Assembly (NCBI RefSeq): GCF_900606115.1
Contig: NZ_UWPJ01000016.1
Location: 124,001 to 188,000 of the forward strand
Reading direction: 5' to 3'
Length of the DNA stretch: 64,000 nucleotides
DNA from: Pigmentiphaga humi
GTDB taxonomy: Bacteria; Pseudomonadota; Gammaproteobacteria; Burkholderiales; Burkholderiaceae_B
Below the pieces are notes generated by a model. That model worked only from the letters and a program-made list of their open reading frames with translations. It did no database searches and had not been told where the DNA came from. Made by a program: the position numbers and the translations under genes. Positions 1 through 8,373 of this stretch are shown one piece after another; position 1 is the first letter of the stretch; each line of letters begins with the position of its first letter.

Positions 1-234
1 CCCGCGGCGGTAGGCCTTGAGCGCATGCGCCAGGTAGTCGGCATGCTGGCCGGCCAGTTGCGGATAGCTGGGATCGATGGACGACTTGGCGTCGGCCCCG
101 TGGCACGAGGCACAGTTGATGCGGTCGAACACGGCCTTGCCGGCGCCAATGTTGCCCGCGGCGTGGGCCTGGCCCACGGCCAGGGACAGCAGAGCGCCGG
201 CAGCGGCGGCGAAAATGCGCTGGGTGTGGTTCAT
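1..234 (-). CDS. c-type cytochrome, partial (3' end beyond the window)
   Basis: Reading leftwards from an ATG at 234, 78 codons are open and run off the window. The product starts with a signal peptide (hydrophobic stretch AAAAGALLSLAVGQAHA) and then carries one haem c attachment motif, CASCH, near residue 42, followed by a class I cytochrome pattern with PQLAGQHADYLAHAL. It should be exported and carry one covalent haem for periplasmic electron transfer. It lies only 10 bases after another monohaem cytochrome gene in the same direction, so the two are probably one operon, like the tandem small cytochromes linked to c4/c5 types. The axial Met region lies outside the window, so the exact class is open. 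Confidence 0.85.
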   Translation of the reverse strand, partial: MNHTQRIFAAAAGALLSLAVGQAHAAGNIGAGKAVFDRINCASCHGADAKSSIDPSYPQLAGQHADYLAHALKAYRRG

Positions 235-244
235 GGTCGGACGC

Positions 245-595
245 TCACTTCAGGCTGGAGTAATAGGCGGCCAGATCGGCGATGTCCTGTTCGGACAGGC
301 TCTTGGCGATGCCAACCATGGTGGGGTGCGTCCTGGACTCGCTGGCGTATTCCTTCAGCGCGGCCTCGATGTACTTGGCATTCTGCCCGGCGATCATCGG
401 TACGTGGTAGACCTCGGGAAAGCTGGACTTGTAGCCGCGTATGCCGTGGCAGCCTATGCACATGGAAATCTTGTCGCGGGCGGCCTGGGCATTGCCGGTG
501 ACGGCCTCAGGGGCCGCGGACTGGGCGGCAGCCGAACCCATGATCGCACAGGCGGCCAGCGCGGGCAGGGCCCGCATCGTTATGCTCAACTTCAT
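245..595 (-). CDS. class I c-type cytochrome (periplasmic, monohaem)
   Basis: 116 residues. An N-terminal signal peptide (cleavage likely after ...MGSAAAQ) precedes a single haem-binding CIGCH motif near residue 47. The C-terminal part HPTMVGIAKSLSEQDIADLAAYY is typical of class I cytochromes, and HPTM offers the Met axial ligand. It should carry electrons in the periplasm. It is the first gene of a tandem pair; the second cytochrome begins 10 bases downstream. Length and layout match the small cytochromes often found as c4-like pairs in beta-proteobacteria. The redox partner is not visible. Confidence 0.88.
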   Translation of the reverse strand: MKLSITMRALPALAACAIMGSAAAQSAAPEAVTGNAQAARDKISMCIGCHGIRGYKSSFPEVYHVPMIAGQNAKYIEAALKEYASESRTHPTMVGIAKSLSEQDIADLAAYYSSLK

Positions 596-889
596 TAGAA
601 CGCTCTATCAGAATCAACGGAACCCGCCATCTGGCGACGGCGGGCGGCGGAACGACTGAGCGGCAACGCCCGGCCCCCACAGGCCAACGAAGCGTCTCCG
701 GGCGAGAACCGCCTTGGCGCTGCTGGCCGGCGGCTCTCTGGTTTTTACTTCTTATCAACTGTCAATGATACATCAGGAAGCGCCGCCAGCCGCACCCTCA
801 TCGCCATTCGCACGGCGGCGCTCCCGCCGTCGGCCGGACTTTTCTATACTGGACGCTCGATCCCCTGCCGCGCCCGGCGCCGCCAGCCC
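596..889. other. intergenic region between divergent cytochrome and MoxR genes
   Basis: No gene is supported here. It separates the leftward cytochrome operon from the rightward moxR gene and should hold both promoters. A GC-rich hairpin (CCGCC...GGCGG) lies near 628-652 and a lower-GC patch near 735-780 contains TATCA/TGATA half-sites. I could not assign a convincing -35/-10 pair to either gene. Confidence 0.4.
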
Positions 890-1765
890 ATGCCCCAGAA
901 CGCTTCCTCCCCCGCCCGCCGCTTCGACGGCACCGACAGCTACGTCGCCACCGGCGATCTCACCCTGGCGGTCAATGCCGCGCTGACGCTCGAGAGGCCG
1001 CTGCTGATCAAGGGCGAGCCGGGCACCGGCAAGACCATGCTGGCAGAGGAAGTCGCCCGCGCGCTGGGCCGGCCGCTGCTGCAATGGCACATCAAGTCCA
1101 CCACCAAGGCCCACCAGGGCCTGTACGAATACGACGCGGTCTCGCGCCTGCGCGATTCGCAGCTGGGCGACGAGAAAGTCCGCAACATCGAGAACTACAT
1201 CGTGCGCGGCGTGCTGTGGCAGGCTTTCGCCGCGCCCGAGCCGGTGGTGCTGCTGATCGACGAGATCGACAAGGCCGACATCGAATTCCCCAACGACCTG
1301 CTGCGCGAGCTGGACCGCATGGAATTCCACGTGTACGAAACGCGCGAGACCGTGCGCGCCGTGCACCGGCCGCTGGTCATCATCACGTCCAACAACGAAA
1401 AAGACCTGCCCGACGCATTCCTGCGGCGCTGCTTCTTCCACTACATCCGCTTCCCGGACAAGGAAACCATGCAGCGCATCGTCGAGGTGCACTACCCCGG
1501 CCTGAAGAAACAGCTGCTGTCGGCCGCGCTCGACAGCTTCTTCCAGGTGCGCGAAACGCCCGGCCTGAAGAAAAAGCCCTCGACCTCCGAGCTGCTGGAC
1601 TGGCTCAAGGTGCTGCTGGCCGAAGACATCCCGCCCGAAGCCCTGACCTCCGCCGACCGCGACGCCGCCATCCCGCCTCTGCACGGCGCCCTGCTCAAGA
1701 ACGAGCAGGACGTCCACCTGTTCGAGCGCCTGGTCCTCATGAACCGCGGTGGCAGACGGACATGA
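890..1765 (+). CDS. MoxR-family AAA+ ATPase
   Basis: 291 residues. The Walker A motif GEPGTGKT is at residues 42-49, Walker B LLIDEID at 121-127, sensor 1 ITSNNE at about 165-170, and an arginine-finger-like DAFLRRC follows. These are the marks of a MoxR-type ATPase, which normally works as a chaperone that inserts cofactors or activates a VWA-domain partner. The next gene on the same strand encodes exactly such a partner (VWA/CoxE-like), so a MoxR-VWA pair is likely. The start codon lies well upstream of the AAA core with no better alternative. The client protein is unknown. Confidence 0.9.
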   Translation: MPQNASSPARRFDGTDSYVATGDLTLAVNAALTLERPLLIKGEPGTGKTMLAEEVARALGRPLLQWHIKSTTKAHQGLYEYDAVSRLRDSQLGDEKVRNIENYIVRGVLWQAFAAPEPVVLLIDEIDKADIEFPNDLLRELDRMEFHVYETRETVRAVHRPLVIITSNNEKDLPDAFLRRCFFHYIRFPDKETMQRIVEVHYPGLKKQLLSAALDSFFQVRETPGLKKKPSTSELLDWLKVLLAEDIPPEALTSADRDAAIPPLHGALLKNEQDVHLFERLVLMNRGGRRT

Positions 1766-1810
1766 ACCGCTTGATTTCCAACGTCACGATCCAGGATGGC
1801 GCGTCCCGAT

Positions 1811-1886
1811 CCAGGGTGCCGCGGATCCGGCTCCGCCGGTCCGCCAGCACCGCCCCCTGGGGGGCGCGCGTCAGCGCGTAGGGGGG
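1811..1886 (+). repeat. intergenic palindromic repeat, family A, copy 1
   Basis: Contains the family A signature in order: GGATCCGGCTCCGCCGGTCC, a CCCCCTGGGGGG palindrome, and the GCGCGCGTCAGCGCGTAGGG end. It sits between the MoxR and VWA genes. Its G-rich tail together with the next bases (GGAG at 1885-1888) lies 7 bases before the VWA start and probably serves as its Shine-Dalgarno sequence. Confidence 0.85.
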
Positions 1887-1895
1887 AGCCTCCAC

Positions 1896-3068
1896 ATGCC
1901 TCTAGATTTCTTCTACCACTTGCGCAGGCACCGGCTTCCGGTGTCCATCAAGGAATACCTGACGCTGCTGGAGGCGCTGTCGCGCCAGGTCGTCGCGCCG
2001 TCGGTGGACGATTTCTACCTGCTGGCGCGGCTGACTCTCGTCAAGGACGAAAGCCACTTCGACCGCTACGACCGCGCTTTCGCCAGCTATTACAAAGGCG
2101 TCGAGGCCGCCTTCCCGCCCGGCAAGGACATCCCTGAAGAATGGCTGCTCCAGCGCTTCCAGCGCGAGCTGTCCGACGAGGACAGGGCGGCCATCGAGAA
2201 ACTCGGCTGGGACAAGCTGATGGAGCTGTTCCGCCAGCGGCTGGCCGAGCAGAAGGAGCGCCACGAAGGCGGCAGCAAGTGGATAGGCACGGGCGGCACC
2301 TCGCCGTTCGGCAGCGGCGGCTACCATCCCGAAGGCATACGCATAGGCAAGGAATCCGGCGGCAACCGCACGGCGGTGAAGGCCTGGGACATGCGCAGCT
2401 TCCGCGACTACGACGACCAGGTCGAGCTGGGCACGCGCAACATCAAGGTCGCGCTGCGCCGGCTGCGCCGCTTCGCCCGCGAAGGGGCCGAGCAGGAACT
2501 GGACCTGGACGACACCATACGCAGCACCGCGCGCAACGCCGGCCACCTGGACATCCGCATGGTCCCGGAGCGGCACAACGCGGTAAAGGTGCTGATGCTG
2601 CTGGACGTGGGCGGCACCATGGACAGCCACGTGGCGCGCATCGAGGAGCTGTTCTCGGCCGCCCGCAGCGAGTTCAAGCACCTGGAGGTCTATTACTTCC
2701 ACAACTGCCTGTACGACCGGGTCTGGCAGAACAACCGCCGCCGCCATGCCGAGCGCACCGACACCTGGGACCTCCTGCGCAAGTACAACGCCGACTGGCG
2801 GCTGGTCTTCGTCGGCGACGCCACCATGAGCCCCTACGAGATCCTGCAGCCGGGCGGCTCGGTCGAATACCACAATGAAGAAGCAGGCGCCGTCTGGCTG
2901 CAGCGCATGGCCGCCGCCTATCCGCACTTCGCCTGGCTCAATCCGGAACCGCAGGGACTCTGGCCCTACCGGCAGTCGATAGACATCATCCGCAAGCTGC
3001 TGCAGGACCGCATGTATCCTGTCACGCTGGACGGCCTGGAGCGCGCCATGCGGCAGCTCTCGAAATAG
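1896..3068 (+). CDS. VWA domain-containing protein (CoxE-like)
   Basis: 390 residues from the ATG at 1896. A longer in-frame reading back to 1749 only translates the upstream intergenic repeat and is rejected. GGAG 7 bases before this ATG supports it. The C-terminal half carries a von Willebrand A-type fold with the metal-site-like motif LLDVGGTMDS near residues 233-242, typical of CoxE-like partners of MoxR ATPases. The middle has a Gly/Ser-rich linker (GTGGTSPFGSGG). It is expected to act with the preceding AAA+ ATPase in the cytosol. The specific substrate is unknown. Confidence 0.85.
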   Translation: MPLDFFYHLRRHRLPVSIKEYLTLLEALSRQVVAPSVDDFYLLARLTLVKDESHFDRYDRAFASYYKGVEAAFPPGKDIPEEWLLQRFQRELSDEDRAAIEKLGWDKLMELFRQRLAEQKERHEGGSKWIGTGGTSPFGSGGYHPEGIRIGKESGGNRTAVKAWDMRSFRDYDDQVELGTRNIKVALRRLRRFAREGAEQELDLDDTIRSTARNAGHLDIRMVPERHNAVKVLMLLDVGGTMDSHVARIEELFSAARSEFKHLEVYYFHNCLYDRVWQNNRRRHAERTDTWDLLRKYNADWRLVFVGDATMSPYEILQPGGSVEYHNEEAGAVWLQRMAAAYPHFAWLNPEPQGLWPYRQSIDIIRKLLQDRMYPVTLDGLERAMRQLSK

Positions 3069-3151
3069 GCGGCACGTCATTCGCGCCGATTCCGGGAACG
3101 CTGCCGGGATCCGGCACTCCAACTCCCTTTCCGAACGATACGACGCATCCC

Positions 3152-5944
3152 ATGCCATCATCGCTCACCGCTGTCTCCCCACTGCCCTTCACCCGCGCCC
3201 TGCTATGCCTGGCGCTCTCCGTGGCGGCGCTGTTGCCGCCCGCAGGCCAGGCGGCACCGGCCGTCCAGTCGGCGCCAGCGGCCAGCGCCAAGCAGGCGGC
3301 GCAGAAGGTCACCTCGGTCGAAGGCATCAACGAATACCTGCTGCCCAACGGCCTGCGCGTGCTGCTCGCGCCCGATCAGTCCAAGCCCACCACCACGGTC
3401 AACATGACCTATCTGGTCGGCTCGCGCCACGAGAACTACGGCGAAACCGGCATGGCCCACCTGCTCGAACATATGCTGTTCAAGGGCACGCCCACCATGC
3501 GCAACGCGCTGGCCGAGTTCTCGCGCCGCGGCCTGCAGGCCAACGGCAGCACCTGGACCGACCGCACCAACTACTTCGCCAGCTTCGCCGCCAACGCCGA
3601 CAACCTGGACTGGTATCTGAAGTGGCAGGCCGACGCCATGGTCAATTCGCTGATCGCGCGCAAGGACCTGGACTCGGAAATGACGGTGGTCCGCAATGAG
3701 ATGGAAAGCGGCGAGAACAATCCGTTCCGCGTGCTGATGAGCAAGATGCAGGCCGTGGCCTACCAGTGGCACAACTACGGCAAGAACACCATCGGCGCGC
3801 GCTCGGACGTCGAGAACGTCGACATCGGCCGGCTCCAGGCCTTCTACCGCACCTACTACCAGCCCGACAACGCCGTGCTGATCGTCTCGGGGCAATTCGA
3901 CGAAGCCCACACGCTGGCCGCGATCTCCCAGACCTTCGGCAAGATCCCGCGCCCCAAGCGCGCGCTGCCGCGCCTTTATACCGTGGAGCCCGTCCAGGAC
4001 GGCGAGCGCAGCGTGACGCTGCGCCGCAGCGGCGGTTCGCCGCTGGTGGCCGCCATGTACCACGTGCCGCCGGGCGGCGCGGCCGACTCGGCGGCGGTCG
4101 ACATGCTCGCCGGCATCCTGGGCGACGCGCCCTCCGGCCGGCTCTACAAGGCGCTGGTCGAGACCCGGCTGGCCGCCTCGACCTTCGGCTTCACCTTCGA
4201 CATGCACGACCCGGGCCTGGTGATGCTGGGCGCCCAGCTGCAGCCCGGCGCCGACATGGACGCCGCCCGCGCCAGGATGCTGGAGACCCTGGAGTCGGTC
4301 AAAGAGCATCCCATTACCGAGGAAGAACTCGAACGCGCCCGCACGCGCTGGCTCAAGGACTGGGACATGGCCTATAGCGATCCGCAGAAGGTCGGCGTGT
4401 CGTTGTCCGAGAGCATCGCCCAGGGCGACTGGCGCCTGTTCTTCCTGGCGCGCGACCGCATCCGCGCGCTCAAGCTGGCCGACGTGCAGCGTGTCGCGGA
4501 AAGCTACCTGCTGCGGGCGAACCGCACGCTCGGCACCTACCTGCCGACCGACGGCCCGCAGCGCGCCCCCGCCTCGCAGCCGCTGAATCTGCAGGCCGCG
4601 CTCAAGGACTACAAGGGCGATCCCGACTTCCAGCAGGCCGAGGCCTTCGACGCCACGCCGGCCAACATCGACGCCCGCACCCAGCGCAAGACCCTCGACC
4701 TGCCCAACGGCCCGGTCAAACTGGCGCTGCTGCCCAAGTCCACGCGCGGCCACCTGGTCAACGCCCAGTTGGTGGTCCAGTTCGGCGACGCCGATTCGTT
4801 GCGCGGCCAGCGCGCCGTCTCGCAGGCGGTCGGCGCCCTGCTCGACAACGGCACCGCCACCATGACACGCCAGCAGATCGATGACCGCTTCGATGCGCTG
4901 CGGGCCGACGTCGGCTTCAGCGGTGGCGGCACCGGCGTCTCGGTCGGCATCTCCACCACCCGCGACAACCTGCCCGCGGCCGTCGAACTGGCGCTGGAAG
5001 TGCTGCGTACCGCCAACTTCCCCGAAGACCAGCTGGACGAGTACAAGCGGCGCGGCCTGGCCTCGCTGCAAAGCGCGCGCCAGGAACCCACCGCGGTCGC
5101 CTCCCAGGCCCTGGCGCGCCACCGCAACGCCTATCCGCCCGAGGACCTGCGCTACACGCCCAGCTTCGACGAACAGGAAGCCGAATATCAGGCCCTGACC
5201 CGCGATGCGCTGGTGCAGTTCCACGACCGTTTCTACGGCGCCGGACGCATCCGCTTCGCCGCCGTGGGCGACTTCGACCCGGCCGGCGTCGAGCAGGCGC
5301 TGAGCAAGGGGCTGGCCGGCTGGAAGCAGGCCCCGGCCTATACCCGGGTGCCCAATCCCTACCGCGAGGTGCCGGCCAAGCGCTTCGACCTGTCCCTGCC
5401 GGACAAGGCCAACGCGTTCTACCTGGCCGCCCTGCCGGTGCAGTTGCAAGACACCGACGCCGACTACGCGGCCGCCATGCTGGCCAACTACCTGCTGGGT
5501 TCGTCGGAAACCTCGCGCCTGTGGATGCGGGTGCGCGAACGCGAGGGCCTGTCGTACAACGTGCGCAGCTCGCTGTCGGTCTCGTCCTACGAGCCGTCCA
5601 GCCAATGGTCGATGTATGCGATCTATGCGCCCAGCAATCGCGCCAGGCTCGAAACGGCGATCAAGGAAGAAACCGAGCGCGTGCTGCGCGAAGGCTTCAC
5701 CGAAGAAGAGGTCAAGGACGGCATCGCCTCGCTGATGAACCTGCGCCACCTCGCCCGCGCCCAGGACGCGCGCCTGGCCGGCGCCTGGTCCGATTACCTG
5801 GACCTGGACCGCACCTTCGCGTTTGCCGCCGAATCCGACCGCAGGCTGCAGGCCCTGACGGCCGCGCAAGTCAACGCGGCGCTGCGCAAGTATTTCAAGC
5901 CGGAAGACTTCAGCACGGCCGTGGCGGGTACGTTCCAACCCTGA
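3152..5944 (+). CDS. M16 family zinc metallopeptidase, periplasmic two-domain
   Basis: 930 residues with an N-terminal signal peptide (LLCLALSVAALLPPAGQA). The inverted zinc motif HLLEH is at residues 103-107, with the third ligand glutamate in the NEMESGENNPF stretch near 180. The second half repeats the M16 fold without HxxEH, as usual for the pitrilysin/processing-peptidase family where the C-terminal half is structural. Such PqqL-like proteases act in the periplasm on peptides. It is followed by a strong terminator, so it ends its transcript. The substrate is unknown. Confidence 0.92.
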   Translation: MPSSLTAVSPLPFTRALLCLALSVAALLPPAGQAAPAVQSAPAASAKQAAQKVTSVEGINEYLLPNGLRVLLAPDQSKPTTTVNMTYLVGSRHENYGETGMAHLLEHMLFKGTPTMRNALAEFSRRGLQANGSTWTDRTNYFASFAANADNLDWYLKWQADAMVNSLIARKDLDSEMTVVRNEMESGENNPFRVLMSKMQAVAYQWHNYGKNTIGARSDVENVDIGRLQAFYRTYYQPDNAVLIVSGQFDEAHTLAAISQTFGKIPRPKRALPRLYTVEPVQDGERSVTLRRSGGSPLVAAMYHVPPGGAADSAAVDMLAGILGDAPSGRLYKALVETRLAASTFGFTFDMHDPGLVMLGAQLQPGADMDAARARMLETLESVKEHPITEEELERARTRWLKDWDMAYSDPQKVGVSLSESIAQGDWRLFFLARDRIRALKLADVQRVAESYLLRANRTLGTYLPTDGPQRAPASQPLNLQAALKDYKGDPDFQQAEAFDATPANIDARTQRKTLDLPNGPVKLALLPKSTRGHLVNAQLVVQFGDADSLRGQRAVSQAVGALLDNGTATMTRQQIDDRFDALRADVGFSGGGTGVSVGISTTRDNLPAAVELALEVLRTANFPEDQLDEYKRRGLASLQSARQEPTAVASQALARHRNAYPPEDLRYTPSFDEQEAEYQALTRDALVQFHDRFYGAGRIRFAAVGDFDPAGVEQALSKGLAGWKQAPAYTRVPNPYREVPAKRFDLSLPDKANAFYLAALPVQLQDTDADYAAAMLANYLLGSSETSRLWMRVREREGLSYNVRSSLSVSSYEPSSQWSMYAIYAPSNRARLETAIKEETERVLREGFTEEEVKDGIASLMNLRHLARAQDARLAGAWSDYLDLDRTFAFAAESDRRLQALTAAQVNAALRKYFKPEDFSTAVAGTFQP

Positions 5945-5965
5945 GGCCTATACTGGCCCTACGCG

Positions 5966-5995
5966 GGGGCGCCTCAGGCGGGGCGCCCCTTTTTT
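5966..5995 (+). terminator. rho-independent terminator after the M16 peptidase gene
   Basis: An 8-bp GC stem, GGGGCGCC at 5966-5973 pairing with GGCGCCCC at 5982-5989, is followed at once by six T residues (5990-5995). It lies 22 bases after the peptidase stop codon. Confidence 0.85.
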
Positions 5996-6006
5996 CTTGT
6001 CCCGCC

Positions 6007-6423
6007 ATGCCCAGACGCCCCGCCACACCCTTCGCCCCGCCGCACAAGCAGCGCCAGGCCGCGCGCAACGCGTTGCTGTGGGTCTTCGAGCCGCTCGAGC
6101 GCGACCCCGGCTATCTGTGCAAGCGCATGTTCGGCTGCCATGCCGCCTACCTGGACGACGTGCTGTATTTGGTAGCGGCCGATAGAGAAGAGCCGTGGAG
6201 CGGCCTGCTCGTCTGCACCGCGCGCGATCAGCATGCCGCGCTGGTGCAAGCGCTGCCGGCGCTGCGGCCGCACGCGGTGCTGGGCAAGTGGCTTTACTTG
6301 CCGCAGGACGATTCCGCTTTCGAAAGCGTGGCCGCGGCCCTTGCGGACCTGGCGCTGGCACGGGATCCCCGGATGGGCGTGGCCTCTTCGCCGCGCTCGC
6401 GCGGCGGCACGCGCGGCAGTTGA
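6007..6423 (+). CDS. conserved hypothetical protein, small, TfoX-N/YjbR-like in appearance
   Basis: 138 residues from ATG 6007, just after a terminator. The pattern CKRMFGCHAAYLDDVLYLV resembles the KMFGG...YL..KLF stretch of TfoX N-terminal/YjbR-type domains, but the match is by eye only. A conserved LGKWLYLPQDD stretch follows in the C-terminal half. There is no signal peptide or membrane segment, so it is probably cytosolic. Longer upstream readings run into the peptidase gene and the terminator and are rejected. Function unknown. Confidence 0.7.
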   Translation: MPRRPATPFAPPHKQRQAARNALLWVFEPLERDPGYLCKRMFGCHAAYLDDVLYLVAADREEPWSGLLVCTARDQHAALVQALPALRPHAVLGKWLYLPQDDSAFESVAAALADLALARDPRMGVASSPRSRGGTRGS

Positions 6424-6445
6424 GCAGCGCAGCGGGCGAGCGGCC

Positions 6446-7366
6446 TCAGAGCAATTCCATGCTGTCCAGCTCCTCGCGCAGGGTTTGCACGAAAGCCTGC
6501 GCCGCGGGCGACAGGCTGCGGCCCCGTTTGCTCACCAACGAGAAATCGATGGGCACCCGCGGCCCGACCAGGCGGCAGCGCGTCAGGTTGTCGTAGGGCA
6601 TGCGCGCAGCCAGCGCCGATGCCCACACCGATACCCCCAGGCCGCCCGCCGTCATCCAGAAGGCTGAGGACAGGAAATTGACCTCGTGCGCCACGTCCAG
6701 CGTGACGCCCGCGCTCAACGCCGCGGCGTCCATGCGGCGCCGCACTCCGTAGCCCAGCCCCTGCCGGACCGCGATCAAAGGCTCGCGCGCCAGTTCACGC
6801 CACCGCACCTGCCGACGCCGCGCCAAAGGGTGGTCGCGCTCGCAGACGAGGCACAGGTGATCGCGCAGCAGTACCCGCGTTTCCACCTGCGGATCTTCCT
6901 GCTCGGGGGTGCCTATGCCGAAATCGACCTGCTCCGATGACACCTTGGCCAGGAACTGGTCGGGCGCGCAGTCTTCCAGTACCAATCGCACCTGCGGGTG
7001 GCGCTCGCGGAAACGGCGCACCGCGCCCGGCATCAACACGGCCCCCACGGTTGCCGTGGCAGCCACGCGCACCCGCCCGGCCCGGCACAGGCCCAGGTCG
7101 TCCATGCGCTCGCCCAGCCCGGCGACGTCCCCGAGAATTCGCTCGGCCACGCCGATGGCCTCGTGAGCGGCATGGGTGGGAATCAGCGCGCGCGCGGTGC
7201 GGTCGAACAAGCGCACGTTCAGAACCGACTCCATCTGCCTGAGCATCACGCTGATGGCCGGCTCGGTGACCGCCAGGCTCTTGGCCGCGCTGGCCAGCTT
7301 GCCGAAGCGGTAGACGGCGACGAACGCCCGCAGCTGCCGCAAGCTCAGTTGGGTTTCGATGCTCAT
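6446..7366 (-). CDS. LysR-family transcriptional regulator
   Basis: 306 residues. The N-terminal winged helix-turn-helix spans about 1-62 (LSLRQLRAFVAVYRFGKLA ... AVTEPAISVMLRQME), followed by a periplasmic-binding-like effector domain (RAGRVRVAATATVGAVLMP, then CERDHPLA). It is divergent from the aldolase - Bug receptor - dehydrogenase operon starting at 7514, the usual place for the operon's own regulator. The 147-base shared gap has a lower-GC centre with two TTCGAT copies and CAATC/GATTG half-sites. The inducer is unknown. Confidence 0.9.
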   Translation of the reverse strand: MSIETQLSLRQLRAFVAVYRFGKLASAAKSLAVTEPAISVMLRQMESVLNVRLFDRTARALIPTHAAHEAIGVAERILGDVAGLGERMDDLGLCRAGRVRVAATATVGAVLMPGAVRRFRERHPQVRLVLEDCAPDQFLAKVSSEQVDFGIGTPEQEDPQVETRVLLRDHLCLVCERDHPLARRRQVRWRELAREPLIAVRQGLGYGVRRRMDAAALSAGVTLDVAHEVNFLSSAFWMTAGGLGVSVWASALAARMPYDNLTRCRLVGPRVPIDFSLVSKRGRSLSPAAQAFVQTLREELDSMELL

Positions 7367-7377
7367 TAAGTTTTTTT

Positions 7378-7404
7378 CAATCTTCGATCAGAAAGTTTCG
7401 ATTG
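7378..7404. promoter_or_regulatory. possible LysR operator in the divergent intergenic region
   Basis: Imperfect dyad CAATC (7378-7382) and GATTG (7400-7404) with repeated TTCGAT inside, in the only lower-GC patch between the LysR gene and the aldolase operon. Placement fits an autoregulatory LysR site; the call is inference. Confidence 0.3.
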
Positions 7405-7513
7405 GATTTATTGCCGGCGCGCGCTTCAATGCCTGCACCGCGAGCCGGCACCGACGCCGCCTACTGTAAGCGCCGGCCGGCCGCCGCGCCATACCGCACA
7501 CGAACAGGACCCC

Positions 7514-8305
7514 ATGCAGACAGACCTCGCCTCACCGTCCGCCCAGGCCGCGCACGCCGAAGAATGGCAGACGCGCGTCGACCTCGCCGCCTGTTACCGC
7601 CTCCACGCGCGCTACGGGTGGACCGACCTGATCTACACGCACATTTCGGCGCGCGTGCCGGGCGCCGACGAGCATTTCCTGCTCAATCCCTTCGGGCTGA
7701 TGTTCGACGAAGTGTGCGCTTCCAATCTGGTGAAGATCGACATCGACGGCAACATTGTCGCGCCCACGGTCCACCCCATCCACCGCGCGGGCTTCGTCAT
7801 CCACAGCGCCGTGCATGCGGCCCGGCCCGACGCCCGCTGCGTCATCCATGCGCATACGCGCGCAGGCATGGCGGTATCCGCCATGAAATGCGGCCTGCTG
7901 CCGCTCACCCAGCATGCCATGTTGTTTCACGGCAGGGTGGCCTACCACGACAGCGAGGGCCTGGCCAACAACATCGATGAACGCGCGCGGCTGGTGGCCG
8001 ACCTGGGCGACCGCCCCGTGATGATCCTGCGCAACCACGGCACCCTGGTCGCCGGAGCCACCATCGGCCAGGCCTTCGCCATGATGTGGCATCTCGAAAT
8101 GGCCATGCAGGCCCAGGTGGATGCGCTGGCCAGCGGCCGGGAACTCACGCTGCCCTCGCCCGATCTGGCGGCGAAGATATCGGCCGCCGGCTTTCGGCCA
8201 CCGGGCACGCGCCGCTCGGACGGCACCGTCAGCCCGCTGGGCAATCTCGAATGGCCCGCGCTGCTGCGCATGCTGGACCGTACCGACCCGTCCTACCGCA
8301 ATTGA
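7514..8305 (+). CDS. class II aldolase/adducin family protein
   Basis: 263 residues. Metal-ligand signatures of the class II aldolase fold are present: HAHT at residues 112-115 and NHGT at 174-177, with the N-terminal YTHISARVPG substrate-loop pattern. Family members cleave phosphorylated or acidic aldols, or act as decarboxylases. The substrate here is not evident. It is first in an operon with a Bug solute receptor and a D-2-hydroxyacid dehydrogenase, suggesting uptake and breakdown of an organic acid. A divergent LysR gene probably controls it. Confidence 0.88.
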   Translation: MQTDLASPSAQAAHAEEWQTRVDLAACYRLHARYGWTDLIYTHISARVPGADEHFLLNPFGLMFDEVCASNLVKIDIDGNIVAPTVHPIHRAGFVIHSAVHAARPDARCVIHAHTRAGMAVSAMKCGLLPLTQHAMLFHGRVAYHDSEGLANNIDERARLVADLGDRPVMILRNHGTLVAGATIGQAFAMMWHLEMAMQAQVDALASGRELTLPSPDLAAKISAAGFRPPGTRRSDGTVSPLGNLEWPALLRMLDRTDPSYRN

Positions 8306-8373
8306 AACGAGCCCGGCTCAGGCCGGAACAACCAGAACGCCGCGCGGCGCGACTCGCGCGCAAGGAGACATGC

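Noticed and set aside
1749-1895. N-terminal extension of the VWA protein
   Set aside because: Encoded entirely by repeat copy 1; GGAG before ATG 1896 marks the real start.
3203-5938. 911-residue minus-strand open frame opposite the M16 peptidase
   Set aside because: Low-complexity Gly/Arg/Val-rich product with no motif. High GC keeps the antisense frame free of stops; the plus strand has HLLEH and a signal peptide.
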